Below, one piece after another: positions 1 through 4,941 of a stretch of DNA of 6,703 nt. The translations under genes and the position numbers were made by a program. Source of the stretch: an uncultured Faecalibacterium sp. Its GTDB lineage: Bacteria > Bacillota > Clostridia > Oscillospirales > Ruminococcaceae. Each line of letters begins with the position of its first letter. Positions within the stretch are counted from its first letter, which is position 1. The stretch is from NCBI GenBank assembly GCA_937915335.1, contig CALDLZ010000101.1, positions 1-6,703 of the forward strand. The letters run 5' to 3'. Below the pieces are notes generated by a model. It was given only the letters and a program-made list of their open reading frames with translations. It was not told where the DNA came from and ran no database searches.

Positions 1-1
1 G

Positions 2-139
2 GACAGCGTGGTGCTGCTGGAACAGATCCGCACGCTGGACAAACACCGCCTGCGGGAGCGGGCCGGGCAGATCACGCCCGAGGACCAGCGGCGGGTGAAC
101 CAGGCGCTGGACGTGAGCCTGGGGCTGGACAGCTACTGA
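2..139 (+). CDS. mazF: MazF/EndoA-type mRNA interferase toxin, C-terminal end (partial, 5' end outside window)
   Basis: The last 45 codons of a gene that begins before the window; the reading frame starts at base 2 and ends at TGA 137-139. The peptide starts DSVVLLEQIRTLDKHRL and ends VNQALDVSLGLDSY. This closely follows the end of Bacillus subtilis EndoA (NdoA), which I recall as reading DSVILLEQIRTIDKQRL and ending in a similar QALxISL helix. The conserved EQIRTxDK(x)RL block and the final helix are both present. MazF/PemK toxins are ribosome-independent endoribonucleases that cut mRNA at short motifs and are held inactive by a co-encoded antitoxin, which would lie upstream and cannot be seen. 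The catalytic Arg and Thr of the N-terminal half are also outside the window, so activity cannot be judged. The gene ends directly before a strong shared terminator. Confidence 0.9.
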   Translation, partial: DSVVLLEQIRTLDKHRLRERAGQITPEDQRRVNQALDVSLGLDSY

Positions 140-141
140 CG

Positions 142-190
142 AAAAAGAAGAACCCTCTCTGTCGTGCTGACGGAGAGGGTTCTTCTTTTT
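142..190. terminator. Bidirectional intrinsic terminator between mazF and the DtxR-family gene
   Basis: Bases 142-163 pair with 169-190 to form a 22-bp stem with a single G-T wobble (160/172) and a five-base loop (164-168). The GC core CCCTCTC/GAGAGGG is flanked by an A tract on the left and a T tract on the right, so the hairpin has a U-tail when read from either strand. It starts 3 bases after the mazF stop codon and ends 3 bases before the stop codon of the convergent gene, so it should end both transcripts. Confidence 0.9.
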
Positions 191-193
191 TGC

Positions 194-586
194 TTATTCG
201 CCTTTTACGCTGTCCTGTGCATCGTGGAGCAGTGCATACTCGCGGATCTTCTGCAGCGTTTGCTCGCTGAGGATATGCTCGGCTTTGCAGGCATCCTCCG
301 CGGCAACGGTCTCGTCCACGCCCAGCTGCACAAAGAAGTGGGTCAGCAGACGGTGACGGCTATAGATGCGCTCTGCGATCTCGCGGCCCGGTTCCAGCAG
401 GGTCAGGTTGCCCTCGCCGTCCACCGCGATATAGCCGTTTTCCCGCAGCTTCTTCATGGCAATGCTCACGCTTGCCTTGGTGTAACCCAGCTCATTGACC
501 ACGTCAATGGAGCGCACACGGCCCATCCTCTGGCTGAGCATCAGGATCGTTTCAAGATAATCTTCTGCGGATTGGTGGATCTGCAT
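194..586 (-). CDS. DtxR/MntR-family metal-dependent transcriptional regulator (130 aa)
   Basis: A short DtxR-family repressor, which binds DNA as a dimer when loaded with Mn(II) or Fe(II) and controls metal uptake genes. Residues 5-55 form the winged helix-turn-helix (QSAEDYLETI, then recognition helix YTKASVSIAMKKLRENGYI); residues 70-125 form the metal-binding dimerization domain (RHRLLTHFF, DACKAEHILS). Candidate ligands are D9, E12, H78, C100, E103 and H104. There is no C-terminal SH3/FeoA-like domain, so it belongs to the short MntR-like class. I chose the ATG at 584-586 because an AGGAGG (595-600) sits 8 bases upstream and the family-conserved sequence begins there. The frame stays open to 715, but the extra 43 residues are unlike the family and overlap the promoter. 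The target metal is uncertain because the ligand set mixes MntR and DtxR features. No metal transporter gene is visible nearby. Confidence 0.93.
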   Translation of the reverse strand: MQIHQSAEDYLETILMLSQRMGRVRSIDVVNELGYTKASVSIAMKKLRENGYIAVDGEGNLTLLEPGREIAERIYSRHRLLTHFFVQLGVDETVAAEDACKAEHILSEQTLQKIREYALLHDAQDSVKGE

Positions 587-654
587 TGTATCGGCCTCCT
601 GCCTTCTTGATTTCCGGCCCGGGGCTGAAAACGCACGTCGGTTCGGTTTGCTAT

Positions 655-683
655 AGGATACCACATTCTCCCGGGGGATGCAA
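655..683 (-). promoter_or_regulatory. Predicted sigma-A promoter of the DtxR-family gene
   Basis: Read on the - strand: -35 TTGCAT (bases 683-678), 17-base spacer, -10 TATCCT (660-655) preceded by TG-n, an extended -10. Transcription would start near 648, giving a leader of about 60 bases before the ATG at 586. The -35 has four of six consensus bases and the -10 also has four of six, helped by the extended element. Confidence 0.6.
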
Positions 684-688
684 GCAAT

Positions 689-738
689 CCCACAAAGTTT
701 GTTGAGCCAAACCAACTTAGGACGGGAAAATTTGTGGG
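689..738. promoter_or_regulatory. Nested palindrome upstream of the DtxR-family promoter, candidate operator
   Basis: The inner element (695-718) is a 24-base imperfect palindrome of the form AAGTTnGTTnnGCnnAACnAACTT, with 18 of 24 positions symmetric. An outer 8-base pair, CCCACAAA (689-696) and TTTGTGGG (731-738), surrounds it. A smaller palindrome, ACAAAGTTTGT (692-702), overlaps the left side. On the - strand the core reads GTTTGGCTCAAC, resembling the GTTAGGCTAAC core of DtxR/IdeR boxes but one base longer. It ends about 11 bases upstream of the -35. Autoregulation is inferred. No T tract follows on either strand, so it does not look like a terminator of the upstream araC-type gene. Confidence 0.45.
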
Positions 739-777
739 TTTGGGAGAGGAAAAAAGAGATTTACTGTGCGGTTCAGC

Positions 778-1539
778 TTACTCCACTTTCCCAATCGTTC
801 TCTGCTGCAATCGATACTGTCGGGGCGTTATGCCCGTCTGGGTTTTGAACAGACTGCCAAGGTGGCTGGCGGATGCAAAGCCAAGTTCTGAGGCGATTTC
901 GCTGACGCTTTTCTCGGTGGTGAGTAATAACAGGCGGGCCATCTGCAGACGATAATCCACCAGATATTCATGGATGGTCTTATTGGTATACTTGCGGAAC
1001 AGCTGGTTCAGGTGGCCGGTGCTTAGTTCCACTGCCTGCGCGATCTGGTCGACCGTCAGAGGTTCGTTGTGAGAGTTGATGTACTCGATTGCCTTCTGTA
1101 CCGCCGGGTGATATTCCCGCTGCAGTTCCTGCTGATGTTTGACCAGCAGAGCAATATCATACACAGCCCCGCTTATAATATCGTTTGCCTCATCCGGGGT
1201 CTTCATATACATCAGTTGATTTGTCCGGTTCTGGAATACCGTATAGAGTGCCTGTCCGGGCAGGTGAAGCAGATATCCGTGGTGCAGAAAAAGTCCAAGT
1301 ACCATGCAGGCCTGCATCTGACGGAACAGTAACAGGTGATCCATCCACATGGGATTTGTATCAGGAGATGCACCTTTGAACGCCTTGTGATAAATTGCAA
1401 CAGCCTGCTCCGGATTCCCTTCCGCAATAGAATCCAGAATTTTCTGTGCACGGCTCAGGGTTGTAAAATAACGTTCCGCATTGATCCGGCCAGCTTCCGA
1501 AAACAACTGAGCTGTCCGCTCTTTTTCGTTGAGCTGCAC
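778..1539 (-). CDS. AraC-family transcriptional regulator (253 aa)
   Basis: The C-terminal 110 residues are a complete AraC/XylS DNA-binding domain with two helix-turn-helix units: residues 162-183 (TVDQIAQAVELSTGHLNQLFRK) and 211-232, followed by the family signature FKTQTGITPRQYR (231-243). Residues 1-140 are predicted mostly helical and lack an obvious cupin. They include a GNPEQA...FKG...NPMW stretch seen in the N-terminal region of some Firmicutes AraC regulators that sense unknown ligands. The start is GTG at 1537-1539, with a near-perfect ribosome binding site (AAAGGAGGTGA, 1546-1556) 9 bases from AGGAGG to the codon. The gene is divergent from the symporter-isomerase operon, so it most likely activates or represses that operon in response to its substrate. 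The ligand is unknown. I see no clear intrinsic terminator after its stop at 778-780. Confidence 0.93.
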   Translation of the reverse strand: MQLNEKERTAQLFSEAGRINAERYFTTLSRAQKILDSIAEGNPEQAVAIYHKAFKGASPDTNPMWMDHLLLFRQMQACMVLGLFLHHGYLLHLPGQALYTVFQNRTNQLMYMKTPDEANDIISGAVYDIALLVKHQQELQREYHPAVQKAIEYINSHNEPLTVDQIAQAVELSTGHLNQLFRKYTNKTIHEYLVDYRLQMARLLLLTTEKSVSEIASELGFASASHLGSLFKTQTGITPRQYRLQQRTIGKVE

Positions 1540-1615
1540 AAAAAATCACCTCCTTTATTAGCAGTATCGTTGATTCTGTGAAGAATCTTTGAATTTTGAT
1601 ATTTTCCTTTGTTTT

Positions 1616-1624
1616 ATTATAACA
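1616..1624 (-). promoter_or_regulatory. Extended -10 promoter of the AraC-family gene
   Basis: On the - strand bases 1624-1616 read TGtTATAAT, a perfect -10 hexamer with an extended -10 TG. The -35 position 17 bases upstream (TACCAA) matches poorly, which extended -10 promoters tolerate. The leader to the GTG at 1539 would be about 70 bases. The -10 shares bases 1619-1621 with the proposed -35 of the opposing symporter promoter. Confidence 0.6.
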
Positions 1625-1648
1625 TGGCTTTTTGCGGATTGGTATACT
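1619..1648 (+). promoter_or_regulatory. Predicted promoter of the symporter-isomerase operon
   Basis: The -10 is TATACT (1643-1648). The best -35 is ATAACA (1619-1624, four of six consensus bases) with an 18-base spacer. A weak -35 fits a promoter that needs an activator such as the divergent AraC protein. The start would be near 1655, leaving a leader of about 60 bases before the ATG at 1715. Confidence 0.5.
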
Positions 1649-1670
1649 GCAAATCAGAAACAGTGCTGTT
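1631..1670. promoter_or_regulatory. Candidate operator repeats around the symporter promoter
   Basis: TTTGC (1631-1635) and GCAAA (1649-1653) form an inverted repeat around the -10. The same stretch can be read as a loose direct repeat, TGCGGATT (1633-1640) and TGCAAATC (1648-1655), spaced 15 bases apart, which is the kind of arrangement AraC proteins often use. Just downstream, AACAGTGCTGTT (1659-1670) is symmetric except for its two central bases and sits at about +5 to +16, where a repressor could block initiation. These are short motifs and which protein binds them is not known. Confidence 0.3.
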
Positions 1671-1714
1671 ACGTCCGGAAAGCAAGGAATTGTTAAGAGA
1701 AGGAGAATGTATCT

Positions 1715-3217
1715 ATGTCTACCCAGACTGAGAGTAAGTACGCAAAGTACTGGACCCCTGACGGCCTGCATCACTGCTCGCCTTTGCGAATGTGGGGCTT
1801 TACCTGCAACAACGTGGCCACCAATATGTATTTTTTCTTGATGGCCTACTCCACCTATTACCTCATCGGCTTTGTCGGCATGGCGGTGTTTCTGGCTTCC
1901 AGCTTCGCCACCATCATGCGTGTGTGGGATGGCATCACAGACCCTGTCATTGGTTACTGGATCGATAAGACCAATGGCCGTTTCGGTAAGAATCGTCCGT
2001 TTATGATCATCGGCAACATTGGTCTGCATATTACCAGCTACATTTTGTTCCATGTCACCCATCATCTGCCCGAAGGCATCACCCGCACTATTTTCTTCTT
2101 TGTGGTTGCTGCCATCTACTATATCTTCTTTACCTTCCAGAATGCCATCACCCGTGCCGGTCAGGCCTGCCTGACCAATGATCCCAAGCGCCGTCCCCAG
2201 TTTGCCATGTTCGATGGTCTGAACATTCTGGTCATGTCCACTGCCCTGACCATGTTCATCTCCAATGTTCTGGTTCCTAAGTACGGCACCATGTACAGTG
2301 CTGAGCTGTTCCATGAGCTGTGGCTGGTCTGCTGCATCGTCTCCATCATCGCCACCATCATTGCTGTGATTTCTATTGCACCCAAGGATCGCACCGAGTT
2401 CTTCGGCACCGGCAAGCCCCAGAAGGTTACTCCCAAAGAGTACCTGGATGTTATCAAGAACAACAAAGCGATCCAGATGCTGATTGTTGCCGCCTGTACG
2501 GATAAGATCGCCGCCCAGTCCCGTGTTTCTGCCATTGGCGTTGTACTTTACGGCGTTATCGTGGGCAACTATGCGCTGTCCGGCGGCATGACCCTGTATA
2601 CCTCCATCGCTTCTGCCGTGTTCTGCGTGGTAGGTGCTGGTTGGTTTGCTACCAAGTTTGGTCAACGCAAGGCGTTGGTCGTGGCTTCCATCGGTGCACT
2701 GGTCTTTAACATTGCAACCGCTCTGCTGTGGCTCTTTGGCAATCCCAAGACCCTGAACCTGCCCGGTTACGAGGGCTTCCACGGCTTCAGCATGTTCACC
2801 ATCCTGTTCCTCATCTGCACCATCGGTATGACCGGTTTCCAGCAGATCTCCGGCAACATCGTCCTGCCTATGATTGCTGACTGCGCCGACTATGAGGTTT
2901 ACCGCAGCGGCCGCTTCGTTCCCGGTATGATGGGCACCCTGTTCAGTCTGGTCGATAAGTGCGTCAGCTCTGCTTCTCCCATGATCGCCGGTCTGCTCTT
3001 CATGGCCATCGGTTTCAAGGACGCTCTGCCCGATATCAACACCCCGTACAGCGATGCCCTGAAATATATGTCCATCTTCGTTATGTATGGCCTGACATCC
3101 ATTGGTCTGATCTGCAACCTGTTTGCCATGAAGCATTATCCCCTGACCAAAGAGAAGATGGAGGAGATCCAGTCCACCATCAGCGAGATCAAGGCAAAAG
3201 CTGCCGCTGAGGAATAA
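1715..3217 (+). CDS. GPH-family (MelB-like) sugar:cation symporter (500 aa)
   Basis: A membrane transporter of the glycoside-pentoside-hexuronide:cation symporter family within the major facilitator superfamily, importing a sugar or glycoside with H+ or Na+. It has about 12 hydrophobic segments. Typical features are the N-terminal block VWDGITDPVIGYWIDKTNGRFGK (70-92), where D72 and D76 correspond to the paired cation-site aspartates of MelB (D55 and D59), the following RPFMIIG, and the second-half block IADCADYEVYRSGRFVPGMMGTLFSLVDK (387-415). The length of 500 fits the family's usual 450-510. The charged C-terminal tail (KEKMEEIQSTISEIKAKAAAEE) is cytoplasmic and helical. The ATG at 1715 has AGAAGGAGA (1698-1706) at good spacing. 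It is the first gene of an operon with the isomerase gene 24 bases downstream and is divergent from the AraC gene. The substrate cannot be read from sequence. Confidence 0.92.
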   Translation: MSTQTESKYAKYWTPDGLHHCSPLRMWGFTCNNVATNMYFFLMAYSTYYLIGFVGMAVFLASSFATIMRVWDGITDPVIGYWIDKTNGRFGKNRPFMIIGNIGLHITSYILFHVTHHLPEGITRTIFFFVVAAIYYIFFTFQNAITRAGQACLTNDPKRRPQFAMFDGLNILVMSTALTMFISNVLVPKYGTMYSAELFHELWLVCCIVSIIATIIAVISIAPKDRTEFFGTGKPQKVTPKEYLDVIKNNKAIQMLIVAACTDKIAAQSRVSAIGVVLYGVIVGNYALSGGMTLYTSIASAVFCVVGAGWFATKFGQRKALVVASIGALVFNIATALLWLFGNPKTLNLPGYEGFHGFSMFTILFLICTIGMTGFQQISGNIVLPMIADCADYEVYRSGRFVPGMMGTLFSLVDKCVSSASPMIAGLLFMAIGFKDALPDINTPYSDALKYMSIFVMYGLTSIGLICNLFAMKHYPLTKEKMEEIQSTISEIKAKAAAEE

Positions 3218-3229
3218 TTTTAATCAATG

Positions 3230-3235
3230 AAGGTG
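3230..3235 (+). promoter_or_regulatory. Ribosome binding site that decides the isomerase start
   Basis: AAGGTG lies 6 bases before the ATG at 3242. The in-frame ATG at 3227 lies just upstream of this motif and has only a weak GAGGA (3209-3213) 13 bases away. This favours initiation at 3242. Confidence 0.6.
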
Positions 3236-3241
3236 CGTTTT

Positions 3242-4177
3242 ATGAGCGTTTACGAAAAAATTTCCGGTTTTGCGGACGAGATCAGCCAGGATTTTGACCA
3301 GCAGCTAAAAACTGTAACAGATCTGGGGATGAAATACATCTGTATCCGCAGTGCCGAGCACAAGGGTATTGCTGACTACACCCCCGAGGAAGTGCGTACT
3401 GTCCTGCTGCCCAAGCTGCAGGACGCTGGTGTGGGTGTTTCCAGTCTGGGCACGGCCATCGGCAAGGTAGCCGTGGACGATGAAGAAGGCTTTGCTAAGC
3501 AGCTGGAACAGCTGGAAACGCTCTGCGAGACCGCCAAGATTCTGGATTGTTCCTTTATTCGGATGTTCAGCTTCCTGATCCCGAAGGATGCCGATGCGGA
3601 CAGTTATACCGATGTGGTGCTGGATAAGCTGCGCCAGTTCATCAAAATTGCGGAAAAGCATGATATGATCCTTCTACATGAAAATGAGAAGGAAATCTAT
3701 GGTGATACTGGTGCTCGCTGTAAGCTATTATTCGATAAGCTGGCCTGTCCCCACTTTAAGGCGGCGTTCGACTTTGCCAACTTCGTTCAGTGTGAGCAGG
3801 AGCCCGCCGAGTGCTGGGAGCTGTTGCATGACCAGATTGCCTACATCCATATCAAGGATGCGCTGCCCGGCTATCTGCTGAATGTGCCTGCCGGTATCGG
3901 CCTTGGCAAGATCCCGGAACTGCTGCGCCGGGCCTTCTGTGAGGAAGGCTATCACGGCTTCCTGACGCTGGAACCGCACCTTGCTATGTTTGACTTCTTT
4001 GCGCCGGGTGCCAAGGGTGGTGAGAGCCAGAAGATTCAGTTTGAGAATAATCCACTCGTTGAGAGGATGAAGGCTGAGATGTCTGAGCCGGGCCGTCCCA
4101 AGGATGGAGTGGAAGCCTATGCCACCCAGTATCACGCCCTGGTCGATATCCTGAAGCCGATTTTGAATTGCCATTGA
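3242..4177 (+). CDS. Sugar (phosphate) isomerase/epimerase, xylose-isomerase-like TIM barrel (311 aa)
   Basis: A member of the AP-endonuclease-2/xylose isomerase-like TIM-barrel family, which includes ketose 3-epimerases, hydroxypyruvate isomerase and IolE/IolI enzymes. The metal ligands characteristic of the epimerase members appear in order (311-residue numbering): E147 in LLHENE, D177 in AAFDFANF, H203 in YIHIKDA and E244 in TLEPHL. The N-terminal strand block KISGFADEISQDFDQQL and the C-terminal tail VEAYATQYHALVDILKP fit sugar isomerase/epimerases of gut Firmicutes. I prefer the ATG at 3242; starting at 3227 adds MKVRF and gives 316 residues. It is cytoplasmic and follows the symporter by 24 bases, so it probably acts on the imported sugar or a derivative, interconverting epimers or an aldose-ketose pair using Mn(II) or Mg(II). 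The exact reaction and whether the substrate is phosphorylated are unknown. Confidence 0.88.
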   Translation: MSVYEKISGFADEISQDFDQQLKTVTDLGMKYICIRSAEHKGIADYTPEEVRTVLLPKLQDAGVGVSSLGTAIGKVAVDDEEGFAKQLEQLETLCETAKILDCSFIRMFSFLIPKDADADSYTDVVLDKLRQFIKIAEKHDMILLHENEKEIYGDTGARCKLLFDKLACPHFKAAFDFANFVQCEQEPAECWELLHDQIAYIHIKDALPGYLLNVPAGIGLGKIPELLRRAFCEEGYHGFLTLEPHLAMFDFFAPGAKGGESQKIQFENNPLVERMKAEMSEPGRPKDGVEAYATQYHALVDILKPILNCH

Positions 4178-4204
4178 TTCTCTGTTTCGATAAAGCTGCC
4201 ACAC

Positions 4205-4249
4205 AATGCGGAAGCGCCCTGCCAACAAACGGCGGGGCGCTTCCGCGTT
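4205..4249. terminator. GC-rich hairpin after the isomerase gene, terminator-like
   Basis: A long inverted repeat: GCGGAAGCGCCC (4208-4219) pairs perfectly with GGGCGCTTCCGC (4235-4246). The stem extends inward through TGCC/GGCG (one wobble) to a loop AACAAAC (4224-4230), and outward by three more pairs to about 19 bp. It begins 27 bases after the isomerase stop. There is no T tract after it on either strand, so it is not a textbook intrinsic terminator. It may protect the 3' end of the mRNA or act with the weak hairpin at 4291. Confidence 0.55.
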
Positions 4250-4290
4250 ATGCATATTGGCGCAGAGGCCTCGGCAGACGATGGCGGGGG

Positions 4291-4312
4291 AGTACGCAAA
4301 GTGCTGTTTTTT
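4291..4312 (+). terminator. Weak hairpin with T tract upstream of greA
   Basis: AGTAC (4291-4295) and GTGCT (4301-4305) form a 5-bp stem including one G-T wobble around a GCAAA loop, then G and six T (4307-4312). The stem is short for a terminator, but the T tract is good. It could end transcripts that read past the hairpin at 4205-4249, just before the greA promoter. Confidence 0.3.
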
Positions 4313-4335
4313 CCATTCTAGCGCCGTGGTTTTTA

Positions 4336-4364
4336 TTGACAAGCCACGGGGTTGCTATTATAAT
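4336..4364 (+). promoter_or_regulatory. Perfect consensus sigma-A promoter of greA-lysS
   Basis: TTGACA (4336-4341), 17-base spacer, TATAAT (4359-4364): both hexamers and the spacing are exactly consensus. The start should be near 4371, with a leader of about 66 bases to the greA ATG. A 6-bp inverted repeat, CCGTGG (4324-4329) and CCACGG (4344-4349), straddles the -35. Confidence 0.92.
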
Positions 4365-4381
4365 AGAACAGTCATAATAGC
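4354..4381. repeat. Inverted repeats over the -10 and start site of the greA promoter
   Basis: CTATTATAATAG (4355-4366) is a perfect 12-base palindrome that contains the -10. GCTATTAT (4354-4361) also pairs with ATAATAGC (4374-4381) across a 12-base gap spanning the start site. Part of the symmetry follows from the AT-rich -10, but the second 8-base arm including the terminal GC is not required by the promoter. This could be an operator or chance. Confidence 0.4.
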
Positions 4382-4436
4382 ATTCGTGTGCGGCTTTGCG
4401 GCTGCGCCAATTCAATAGACAAGGAGAGAATCCCAA

Positions 4437-4922
4437 ATGGCACAAGAAATCAAAATGTCCGCTGCCGGTCTGAAGGCCGTGCAGGACGAACTGGAATACC
4501 TCAAGACGGTCCGCCGTAAGGAGCTGGCCGAGGAGATCAAGGAAGCCCGCAGCCACGGCGACCTTTCCGAGAACAGCGAGTACGATGAAGCCAAGAACAC
4601 CCAGGGCCTGGTTGAGAACCGTATCACCGAGCTGGAGCAGATGGTCAAGAACGCTGTCGTCATCGACGAGAGCGAGCTGAGTGTGGACAGCGTTTCCGTT
4701 GGTACTCACGTTTCCATCAAGATGGTCGGCGAGGATGAGACCGAGGAGTACGATATCGTTGGCCGTACCGAAGCTGACCCCATCAATGGCAAGATCAGCG
4801 ACGAGAGCCCTGTGGGCCATGCCCTGCTGGGCAAGGCTGTGGGTGAGAAGGCTGAAGTTCTGCTGCCCTCCGGCCACACCGTTGAGTACGAAGTGCTGGC
4901 CATTACCCATGCTGCAAACTGA
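4437..4922 (+). CDS. greA: Transcription elongation factor GreA (161 aa)
   Basis: GreA enters the secondary channel of RNA polymerase and stimulates cleavage of the backtracked 3' end of the RNA, releasing stalled complexes. Residues 8-75 form the coiled-coil N-terminal domain, with the tip motif HGDLSENSEYDEAK carrying the two acidic catalytic residues D42 and E45 (equivalent to D41 and E44 of E. coli GreA). Residues 85-158 form the FKBP-like C-terminal domain, with the conserved block ISDESPVGHALLGKAVGE (120-137). The length is normal (about 158). The start ATG at 4437 has AAGGAG (4421-4426) 10 bases upstream. It lies downstream of a consensus promoter and is followed by lysS after 19 bases, an arrangement common in Firmicutes, so the two are co-transcribed. 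Confidence 0.98.
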   Translation: MAQEIKMSAAGLKAVQDELEYLKTVRRKELAEEIKEARSHGDLSENSEYDEAKNTQGLVENRITELEQMVKNAVVIDESELSVDSVSVGTHVSIKMVGEDETEEYDIVGRTEADPINGKISDESPVGHALLGKAVGEKAEVLLPSGHTVEYEVLAITHAAN

Positions 4923-4941
4923 GCCTGAACGGGAGGAAACC

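Noticed and set aside
587..715. Longer start for the DtxR-family protein, 43 extra N-terminal residues
   Set aside because: The extra residues do not resemble the family and overlap the predicted promoter and palindrome. The ATG at 584-586 has a proper AGGAGG.
1737..1752. AGTACGCAAAGTACTG near the symporter start closely matches AGTACGCAAAGTGCTG at 4291-4306
   Set aside because: A 16-base near match with one difference is not strongly unexpected in a window this size. The first copy is in coding sequence and the second forms part of a weak terminator, so chance is the simpler explanation.
1361..3136. Long open frame of 591 codons on the - strand, opposite the symporter gene and reaching into the AraC gene
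   Set aside because: The translation is rich in G, H, D, Q and N with no recognisable fold, lacks a ribosome binding site, and lies antisense to a clear GPH symporter. It is explained by the codon bias of the real gene.
4261..4335. Possible riboswitch or small RNA upstream of greA
   Set aside because: Apart from a 5-bp hairpin with a T tract I see no conserved riboswitch core, and the consensus promoter starts transcription downstream of this stretch.
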